Positions 55,887 through 64,000 of a DNA stretch of 64,000 nucleotides are shown piece by piece; positions within the stretch are counted from its first letter, which is position 1; each line of letters opens with the position of its first letter. The stretch is from Collybia mongolica (taxonomy: Eukaryota; Basidiomycota; Agaricomycetes; Agaricales; Clitocybaceae). Location of the stretch: positions 372,001-436,000 of the forward strand of contig JAAXNY010000008.1 in NCBI GenBank assembly GCA_013420905.1. Direction: 5' to 3'. A program made the translations under genes and the position numbers. The notes below the pieces were generated by a model that was given only the letters and a program-made list of their open reading frames with translations, was not told where the DNA came from and searched no databases.

Positions 55887-57224
55887 TGATTAAGCCTCCA
55901 GTGCTTTACACTCATCCCTTTCCTGCACAGTTGTTTGTGCTGTATATCCTGCTCCCTGCCTGAGCCTCTTGGCAACATTACCTCTTACAGAAGTGCAACA
56001 AGTTTTTGACAAGCTCAAATGTGTGGTCATATTACATCTTCACATTGTGCATCCATCAGGCCTTCCATATTGTCAAGCTACTCCCTGTACCCTGCAACCT
56101 AATTCTAGGACAGTGCCTGGCAAGTGTTCCAGGACCAAACTTATCAACAACAAAAAGTAATATAAAGTTGAAGAGATTCTGGATAGCTAGTTCTATTGCA
56201 ACAACCTGGTTCTCAAAATATGAAGAAAAGTTAATCAAAAAAAACATAAGGACTCATCTTTTTTTTTTTTTTTTTGGTCATATGTATAATAATATTAAGT
56301 GCATGTGGGTTTGACCCAGCTACATGTGGGCATAAACACCTATTACCACTAAGTAATCTGTAATGGGCCATCAGGGTGGAGCTGTACACTAAGTTGCTCT
56401 CCAGGTCATATTACAGGTCTAGACTGAGGATACCTGCAGTCCAATGGTATTGTACTGTACCATGTCTGAACCTCCCAATGCCTTAAAGGTTTGCCTTCGC
56501 TTGTCAGGGCATGGTCCCCTCCCTTCACGTTGGTACCCCGTTCCACTCCCCTCCTGGTATTTTCAGGTTGTCAAAGATAAATGTCCAATCTAAATGAACA
56601 ACCCATACCTCAAACCTGCTCCCCCTCTCCTGAATCCCCCTATTACTTTCCCCCCTGTTCCACACCGCTCTCCCAAAGCAATGACTCCCCTCCAAAATGA
56701 GGCTGCCAAATCCCACCATTGGTTGATAAACTGGCATTCTCCCCAAGAGGTGTGCTCTGTGCAGGGACAGTAGCTGATCAGGGGACAGACCCCTTCCTCC
56801 TTTTGTGTTTGGGTGTAGTGGTTAAGCGAGTACAAATAAATCATTGAAGATGTTGGCAGTGACGCTCCCTAAGGATCTGTGCAAAGCAGAGTACTAGAGT
56901 TGTGGTGTCCTCGTGTGGCCTGGTAGTTGATGAGGTGGATGTGAACAGATTAGTGAAGCCCCCAGTACAGGCAAGATGAGATGACCCTGCAGATAGTCAG
57001 GATCATCTCTGATAAGTTAAAAGTTTGGATATGGTATAAAAGGATAGTGGCCCAGGCCAAAAGAGTGGTCTGATGAAAGGCGATGTCGATTAGGGATGAG
57101 GTGTTAGGTAGTTTAGGGACAACCTAGTGCAGGAGGGACAAATTCCCATGGTTGGATGGTGGTGGTAAAAGATCAAGAAGCATGTGTAAGGACTCATATC
57201 TGCCAGTAATGGCCCTCTACCTCA
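55887..57224. repeat. dispersed repeat, copy 2, interrupted
   Basis: Similar to 22030-22412. The match stops at AAGGACTCAT (56248-56257) and resumes at the second AAGGACTCAT (57188-57197), continuing ATCTGCCAGTAATGGCC to about 57224. The 929 bp between are an insertion. Confidence 0.7.
56258..57186 (-). mobile_element. poly(A) retroposon, 929 bp, inserted in minus orientation
   Basis: It starts on the plus strand with C then about 17 T, which is a poly(A) tail on the minus strand. It is flanked by an 11-bp direct repeat TAAGGACTCAT (56247-56257 and 57187-57197). The related repeat at 22030-22412 has no insertion here. No reverse transcriptase or clear tRNA-like head was recognised, so it may be a SINE-like element, the 5'-truncated tail of a LINE, or a retrocopied transcript. 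Confidence 0.75.
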
Positions 57225-57502
57225 AGGCACACAATTCTGTGACTGCAAACAATTTTAGGAGAACCTTTGCATGCCATTGGAATCTGTACTGGCAAATGCA
57301 TCTGCAAGTGGTTGACATCTATTCAATTGAGCTGAATGGCATGGCAAAGATTGCTGGGTCCTCTCACTACAAAAAATTGCCAACAAAGCAGGTGCTCCAT
57401 TCAAGTGTCCTCTCTGCAACTCCATCACACCATCTCACTTACCAACTTTATGTGACAATCTTAACATCACATCACCTTTGGGTGCTACAATATGGGCTGT
57501 GG

Positions 57503-60457
57503 GCAATAGGCCAATTGACCTTGACAAGCTGGGCAACGCTTGGACCTCACCCACAACACGGGTGTGGGTCCCCTACTCTGCTGCTGAGATGTCAGATGCC
57601 CTTTCAGGCACCTCAAATCAATCCGCCCCTGGGCCGGATCACATCTCATGGCGTCACCTTAAACGGATCATCCAAGATGACCTGTGCAGCAAACTACTCT
57701 TGTGGCTTGCAAACGCTTGCCTCTCCTCAGGCCATTGGCCTGCCGAGTTTAAAGCATCCATTACAGTGGTCATACCCAAGCCGGGTAAACCATCATATGA
57801 CACTCCCAAGTCGTTTCGCCCAATAGTTCTATTGAACACACTGGGCAAACTTCTAGAGAAAATGTTGTCCACCAGGATGCAGTTTGAAGCTGCTCAACAT
57901 GGTGTACTTCACCCCAATCAGTTCAGAGGAGTCCGTCAGAACTCCACCGAGGATGCTGGCTGCTTTCTCACACACATTGTCCGCTCAGGATGGCGTGCCA
58001 AACTCAAGACGAGTGTCGTTGCTTTTGACCTAGCTCAGTTCTTCCCATCCATAAACCACGAGGTCCTCTTACACATCCTCGAGAGACAGGGATTCGTGCC
58101 AGAAGTGGTTGCGTTCTTCAGGTCATACCTCGTTGATCGTCATACTAGATACGCGTGGGACGACGAAGTGTCCCTGTTCTTCCCATCCAGCGTGGGTCTG
58201 GGACAGGGCTCCGCCATGTCCCCCATCCTCTCTGCCCTATGCCTTGCACCCCTCCTCAAGGAATTTGAACGGAGGGTCTGCATAGCTTCACTAATTTCCT
58301 ATGTGGATGATGGCACCATTATAGTGCAGTCGGACACATTCGAACAGAACCTTGTTAAGCTCAAAGGGGCCTACAAAGTCGTATTTGAGCTCACCCAGGC
58401 TATGGGTTTGGTTCTTGAACACAGCAAGTCAGAGGGATTCCACTTCTCTCAAAAACACGGCGATATCAACCCTGACATCGACCTTGGCTATGCCCCATAT
58501 ACTGGGGACACCCCCCTCTGCCCTGGTACCATTTGGCGCTACCTTGGATTCTTCTTTGACCGTCCCCTCACATTCAGAGAGCACGTCAAATGATACACGA
58601 ACAAAGCCCTCACCTCTGTAAAGGCTATGCTCTCCCTTGGCAACTCGGTGCGCGGACTTAGGCCCAAGCACAAACGAATGCTATACCGAGCCTGTGTTCT
58701 TCCCATCGCTACATATGGGAGCAGGCTTTGGATGTACGAAGGGGCCTGCATGGCAGGCCCTCTCGATAACCTCCGGAAGATGCAAAGACGAGCATGCCTT
58801 TGGATCACTGGCGCCTTCAAGACATCCCCAAACGGGGCTGGCGAGACCCTTGCAGGCATACCCCCTATCCACCTCCATGTCAGAAAGCTGGTGGAAAGGA
58901 GTCATGTCCGCTCCCGTGTGCTCCAGGCCTCACACGCCTTTCGACGCCTCATCGATGGGAACCACAAATTCTCTGTCGAGACCCTCAATGCCCGCAACCC
59001 AAGCCGTAGGCTTGGTAAACTAGTATCACCCATTGTAGAGGCCTGGTCTAACCTTGGCCTCTCTTCCCTGGATCTGGACCCTGTCCACCCACTCAACCAA
59101 CCAGGCATGCGCCCCAAGGACCTGTTCCCTGGTTGCATTGTCTACGACATTGTCACCCCCCCACCTAAGGGCAGTGATCACCGCGAGGAATTCATGAAAG
59201 ACCGCACCACATCGCTGAAGAGCGCTGTCGATGAGGCCTCTCATTCCCCATGGAGCATCTGCATTATCACTGATGCATCCACCCCCCCTCCTCCCATGCA
59301 GTCAGTTGTTGTTTACCGCGTCTGGCACGATGGAGATTTATATGAGGACTGGTTTGCTACCGGCCTATCTACGTCTGATGACGCTGAGCTGTGAGCGATT
59401 GCGGAAGGCGCCCAACAGGCAGCTGACATTGGACTAGAGGACATCCATGATGTCCATATCTTCTCCGACTCCATCAACGCCCTCAGGCGTTCCCTCGATG
59501 CGTTGCACCACTCAGGTCAAGCATCAGCCCTCAAAGTGTGCGATGTGCTGCTGCCTTGGCTGCAGCTCCACGCCATCCACAAGATTCACCTCCACCATAT
59601 TACAAGTGGTGTGGAGATTGAAGACCACCAACTGGCACACATCAGTGCCGTCTCAACTCGTGTTGAGGCAGGTGGAGCGCCGGTTATATCTGCTGACTTT
59701 GCACGACGCAAAGCAGTTACACGCATGCTTGACGGCTGGAAGTCTCTCTTCCAGTCCAAGAAGTACATTGGCTCCAATTTCCTGACGCTCTATGTGAAAA
59801 AGGACACCCCGCTCACTCCGACCCATGTAAACAATGGGCCGTGGATGCGCAAGACTGGTCACAGCCATGCTCTGACTGCCCACTTGGTGCGATGCATCAC
59901 CGGACACACTCCAATTGGGGTGTTCCGATTGCGATTCTTCAAGGAAGAATCTGTCTCCTGTAGGTGCGGTGCTCCCTTGGAAACCATACAACACGTCCTA
60001 TTCGACTGTCCACGACACGGATGGGAAGACAAGCCCAGCCGCCAGCTGCGCTATGTGTGGCTGGTTGAATTCCTCTCGGAGAACGAAAACGCTTTCGCGT
60101 TCGATGTTCCCTAGTCCTAAACAGGCTAGGGGCAGTACTCAGTGTTCTAAGTGACGGCTATAGGGTGCTCCCTGCCCGAACATGCGATCCTGGATAATCA
60201 GTGGACTTGAAGCCACCACCTGCTGCGGAGCACCGCAGCAGGGGGCCCACCCCCTGGCGTAGATTGGCCCTTCCGGCCTGTGTACAATGAGCCCTGGCTC
60301 CATTCGCTAGTCCGACCCCGGTCGGGTGAGCACCCTAGCCCTGCAGCGCTTTGTCTCCTGCCCCCCTCTCCCCCTTTTCCCAATTACTACTTGTAGTGAC
60401 CAGCACATGTATTATGTACAGTTGGTATATAAAATGTCGAACCAAAAAAAAAAAAAA
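57503..60457 (+). mobile_element. 5'-truncated LINE (non-LTR retrotransposon)
   Basis: Flanked by a 14-bp direct repeat AATATGGGCTGTGG (57489-57502 and 60458-60471) and ending with a poly(A) of about 16 at 60444-60459. It encodes RT, RNase H and a Cys-rich end but no endonuclease, which fits 5' truncation during target-primed reverse transcription. The 3' UTR (60115-60440) is GC-rich. Confidence 0.85.
57505..60114 (+). pseudogene. LINE reverse transcriptase and RNase H polyprotein, two TGA stops
   Basis: A single frame of about 870 codons is interrupted by TGA at 58591-58593 (after HVK) and 59392-59394 (after AEL). The RT has APGPDHISWRHLK, VIPKPGKPSYDTPKSFRPI, VVAFDLAQFFPSI, GLGQGSAMSPILSAL and the active site SYVDDGTI at about 58290-58310. 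A thumb-like region follows (MLYRACVLPIATYG). RNase H starts at IITDAST and shows IFSDSINALRRSLDAL. The C terminus has CRCGAPLETIQHVLFDCPRH, a zinc-binding motif common in these elements. Both stops could come from CGA. Any reading upstream of 57503 belongs to the target, not to the element. Confidence 0.88.
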
Positions 60458-60471
60458 AATATGGGCTGTGG

Positions 60472-61807
60472 CTTTCATCAGCAAATCCTGGGTCCCCTGC
60501 ATAGATACCCATAGACACCCATAGTGCCATAGATGCCATAGAGTAGGTTTTGTTGCTGTACACCTCTGTGCAGACCTCCATAGCTCTCAGCAGTTATAGC
60601 TCAAATCATGCTCATCTGTAAAGTGCTATGAGGTCCTGGATAGTTCCACTTTTTACTGGGCAGAGCATGAGAGATTATGGTTCCAGTCTGTAGACACACC
60701 CCTTGCTTTTGAGATTTGTACAGTCCAGGAGAATAGGGCAGACAGTATTCCATTACATTGCCACATTTTTAGTGAGGTGGGGTTATTATCTATGAATTTA
60801 ATAGGTAACAAGGATTACTCTAACCAAGTCTGACAGCCAATCGATAACATTACAAAGTCCCAGGCCATTGAGTATACTAACCTACAGTAGGCACAGGTGC
60901 AGGGCAATCCATTTCTGACAGTTAGTGTAAATGGGTACAAATGAGTGTTCACCTACCAATGATGCCTTAGGTTGATCATACAGTGCCATATGACTGTTCT
61001 GCCACAGGTTATTATGTGTAGAACTGTAGTGCAAGAGCATGCTTACCCTGACTTGTAGATGTTAACAAAGGTGACATCTCCCCATGGTAAACCCAGCCCT
61101 GCCAGCACTGCAGACTTCTTCGGCCAGCTTTCTGAATTGTGTCATGATCCACAGACACCCTTAGTCTTGGTCCAAGATACTGAGTTCTTCCTTGTTGGTC
61201 TGGTCTTGTCTAGCATGGCTGGTCATTGAACATTGAGACGTGGTATTGTAAGGTGGGAGGAATTCGCCTCATAAACAGAACTTCGAATTACCACCTCAGA
61301 CCTCTGACAACATGGCAATACGGTTAAACCCGATGCCGGTAGACCCGTGACACTTCACATGACAGGTGCAGTATTCACACGGTATGGCAGTATTCACACG
61401 GTATGGCCCGGCAACACCATACCCGTACCTGCCACACCACAGTTTGAACCAAGCCGTGCCCAACACTAGTCTTGGAAAATTTAGAAAGGAACTTTGTCTT
61501 GAGATGTTCAACCCAGCATTCATTGCCCTATCATGCAGTATGCATCCTAAGTAAACTTAGACAAGGCACAAAAACCTGTATTTTGCATACATACAATAAT
61601 GTTGGATTTTGAATTTTGAGTAAGTTTGGCCCATTTTGCACAACCTGCCAAACCAAGCATATCCCTGGGCAGATAAGGTAGTAAATATACAGAACTGTGT
61701 AGAAGTATGAGCCACTATGGATATCAGGACAGACAGGGTGGATTCTACACACAACTGCAAAGCACTGCAGAGTTCAGTACAACATCTATGGATGACTATG
61801 GGCACTA
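60472..61807. other. repeat-rich, no recognised gene
   Basis: AT-rich sequence after the LINE. A 19-bp unit GCAGTATTCACACGGTATG is tandemly duplicated at about 61366-61403. No coding sequence was recognised. Confidence 0.4.
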
Positions 61808-62501
61808 CAAGGTCTGTTGGCTGATTGTGAGAAAAATCAGGGTTTGCTGATGTTGACAGCCTTCTGGAAATGTTGTCATCTTGGTGAACTCCTCATCTGC
61901 TCACCATTCTCCATCAAACATGATGTCACCCATAGCACCTGTCTCTCCACCAACTTTGTCAATGGGAGAAAGGTTATCAGTTTCTACCTCCCATGGACAA
62001 AAACTTCAGGTATTGCAGGGGGAGACTGTATCCTGACTGCCACCAATGATTGCTATTGTCCTGTTTGGGCACTAGAGAACCACTTTGAAATTAATAACTC
62101 TACCAATCCCAACCTCCCACTCTTCACATTCTTCTCCCGAAATACATGGCATTCTCTCACAAAACATATTTCTCTTCACTCTACCGCTGGTATAAATTTT
62201 ACACCTCACCTAAATTTGCACTTGCATCAATTTTAGATATCTTAACATTTCAATCCCGATGCTCACAGCTATCGTATCGGTGGCTCACTCGAGCTACTCA
62301 CTTGAGCTACTCACTGCTGGTGTTCCTCCAGAAATTATAATGAAGATTGGTGGTTGGATATCACTATGCTTCATACTTTACTGGTGTTGCCTTGTACTCA
62401 TTATTCCTGCTGCTATAACACGCACTTGGGAGGCCAGGAGAAAAGAATTTGCTAAAAAATTACATATTACGGAAAACCTGGATAATTTCGAAATCCTCTA
62501 A
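61808..62501 (+). pseudogene. tyrosine recombinase remnant of a fungal transposable element
   Basis: The C-terminal catalytic part of a tyrosine (phage-integrase-like) recombinase that is multi-copy in mushrooms. AFWKCCHLGELL holds the place of the first catalytic Arg, here His (CGT to CAT fits). FYLPWTKTSGIAGGDCILTA and CPVWALENHFEIN follow. The H-x-x-R box appears as HSYRIGGSLELL at about 62261-62300, and GVPPEIIMKIGGW plus LYW supplies the Trp and the Tyr region. The frame has stops at 62234-62236 and just after. It is then shifted by a 13-bp tandem duplication (GAGCTACTCACTT at 62291-62303, repeated at 62304-62316). The N-terminal half is not recognisable. It resembles recombinases of Crypton-like or related elements; the exact group is open. 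Confidence 0.75.
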
Positions 62502-62919
62502 TCTATTACATCTTCTGTACCAAGCATAGCTCAGGTAGGAACTCGAGAAACCGACTGTTGAGCTATGCTCTCTTAGGGTAGTCGTAGGCTCTCTCTTCCC
62601 ACGTTGAGAACTACTGCAGCTTGTGTACAGAGACTTGAGCTAATCTGTCGACATTGTCTTCAGAGTACACAAGTCTCTTGCCAAAGTCTCTTGTCACTTA
62701 CTTCCTCCCCGCACGCTTTGAAGCATTCGAGAGTGTCTGCCTTATTGGCAAGCTTGCACTACCGGCTGAACTCGAGCAGGTCGGGCTAAACGACAAAACA
62801 AAGTATAAGCATGGCATAGGCCAACTCTGCAAGATCATGTCCAGAAAGTATTTATAGGGACCATGGTTCACTGTTATTGTATGTTCACATGCTTGTTTCT
62901 CCCTATATTTGCGGCTGCT

Positions 62920-64000
62920 TCAGATAATCTCGAACCTCAATATCCCAGACTTCCTTGTCCATACATCCTTATTGTATACCCAATGTTCAATAAATTGCTT
63001 CCACCTACCAATCCTTTCGAACTTCCCTCCGGCAGCTGGTCTTAATATTAGCCCGCAGTGTCGGATGTGAGGATGCTTATCACCGTCGTGCATTTCAAAA
63101 AATGTGCCAATGAAGAGACAGTAGACAGTTCCGCCCGCTGATGCTTCGGATGTTGGGGTGTCATATTCCAGATGGAGAGAGTTGAAACTGCCATATGAAA
63201 CAGTGTGTATGTTGGAAAACGAAGCAGGGGGTGGTGGTGGAGGTTCAAGGGGATATGACCCAGATGCCATCTGGATCTCTATGCTTTCGTGTTCATCGTC
63301 CACATTATTATCATATGCTTCATCGTCATTGCCATCATCTCCACCGTCTCCGCCGTCGTTATCTTCTCTACCACTATCATCTTCACCACCATCGCCCAAT
63401 TCTAACTCCCCAATATCACCCTCCGAATCGGTAACCCACTCAACACTATCGCCATCGCTCATACTACCGACTCTCGCATTGTCAATGTGAGCAGAAGACT
63501 TCCCAACTATAACCGCACATATCGCGCCTTCAATCATGATACTTCCACCAAGGACTATACCATACTTGTTTTGGCCATCAATTTCAACCGAGGCGCTGAT
63601 GATATGAACGCGCCGGTCCTGTTTATAACTCGTCGTTGGTGCCCATTCTGCTAGTTTTGGCTTGGTTTCATGTTCCCAATCCTCCGCACCAAAGATCGCC
63701 CAAGACCAGGATGGGGGAGTTGACTTCCTGCCTTGCGTAGTCGCGGTTACCTGTTTCGTTTTGTTGGACCCGGCTTTCCATAGGAGGTCACGGGCCAGAT
63801 CACTTTCCCATAAGCCTGCCATATATCGATCATGCTTTGGGAAATACTCAGCGAATCTCGATGCAAGTCCGGACAGCGCAGGGAATCGGTCAGACTCATA
63901 TGTGAGGTCCAGAAGGCTGAAATCCTCGACGACCGTCCTCCACAACCCATGAAGTGCTTTCTGATCACCCAGAACGCCAAGAGTGGCAATGCGATCCTTG
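62920..64000 (-). CDS. HET-like (heterokaryon incompatibility) protein, C-terminal part, cut by window edge
   Basis: The minus-strand frame enters from the right edge (LGVLGDQKALHGLWRTVVED) and runs to a stop at 62920. LWRTVVEDFSLLDLTYESDRFPALSGLASRF and YMAGLWESDLARDLLW followed by PPSWSWAIFG are the usual segments found downstream of the HET domain in fungal HET proteins. A long acidic insertion of Asp, Gly and Glu follows (about 63300-63460), then a Pro run (PPPPPPA) and a C-terminal domain. HET proteins trigger cell death on fusion of incompatible hyphae. The HET domain itself lies outside the window, so the call rests on the C-terminal pattern. Confidence 0.78.
   Translation of the reverse strand, partial: KDRIATLGVLGDQKALHGLWRTVVEDFSLLDLTYESDRFPALSGLASRFAEYFPKHDRYMAGLWESDLARDLLWKAGSNKTKQVTATTQGRKSTPPSWSWAIFGAEDWEHETKPKLAEWAPTTSYKQDRRVHIISASVEIDGQNKYGIVLGGSIMIEGAICAVIVGKSSAHIDNARVGSMSDGDSVEWVTDSEGDIGELELGDGGEDDSGREDNDGGDGGDDGNDDEAYDNNVDDEHESIEIQMASGSYPLEPPPPPPASFSNIHTVSYGSFNSLHLEYDTPTSEASAGGTVYCLFIGTFFEMHDGDKHPHIRHCGLILRPAAGGKFERIGRWKQFIEHWVYNKDVWTRKSGILRFEII

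Noticed and set aside
57152..57826. 224-residue plus-strand frame overlapping the LINE start
   Set aside because: It crosses the 14-bp target duplication that marks the LINE boundary and is in a different frame from the reverse transcriptase.
62654..62857. 67-codon plus-strand frame ending MSRKYL
   Set aside because: It reads like protein but has no recognised family and no clear exon borders; not called.

Overview
The window looks like nuclear DNA from a mushroom-forming basidiomycete (Agaricomycetes). The evidence is short GT-AG introns of about 50-57 bases, a fungal FunK1-type kinase remnant, a Tnp2 (CACTA) transposase, a multi-copy Spt5-like NGN/KOW gene, a HET-type protein, an F-box protein and a dense load of transposons in several stages of decay. 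No rRNA, tRNA or CRISPR was recognised.

Layout. 1-16 kb: a Tnp2 transposase gene on the minus strand is cut in two by a 14.2 kb Ty3/gypsy LTR retrotransposon (1511-15736). Its LTRs are 1216 bp and differ at only two positions, so the insertion is young, and removing it would restore an in-frame Tnp2 exon. The element has intact gag, protease and pol frames joined by two -1 overlaps. Between pol and the 3' LTR it also carries two spliced genes on the opposite strand; one has a Zn2Cys6-like cysteine cluster. Its LTR contains an array of tiny hairpins with a conserved (A/G)(C/T)TTG loop. I regard this element as the main find. 16-25 kb: a foldback element, an Spt5-like gene broken by three TGA codons, a small conserved multi-exon gene, tandem repeats, a Tc1/mariner remnant and MITEs.

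25.9-38.7 kb: a large inverted duplication. Two arms of about 4.2 kb, each with a Baeyer-Villiger-type flavin monooxygenase and a TMEM170-like membrane protein gene, flank a 4.4 kb centre holding a hAT-like non-autonomous element and a decayed FunK1 kinase. Both monooxygenase copies are open, but only the right TMEM170 copy is intact. 38.9-54.6 kb is the most gene-like part: an F-box/LRR-like protein, a one-TM hypothetical protein, three tandem MFS transporters on the minus strand, and a flavin-reductase-like gene head to head with the third transporter.

54.6-62.5 kb is again repeat-rich: a third copy of a CTCAGT-type MITE, a poly(A) retroposon with an 11-bp target duplication, a 5'-truncated LINE with a 14-bp target duplication and a tyrosine recombinase remnant. 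The right end (62.9-64.0 kb) is the C-terminal part of a HET-like protein.

Most inactivating changes in the decayed elements can be explained as C-to-T change at CpG (CGA to TGA, CGT to TGT or CAT), while the young Ty3 element is still rich in GCGC. The monooxygenases, transporters and flavin reductase could act together in processing and exporting a small molecule, but that is inference from proximity only.
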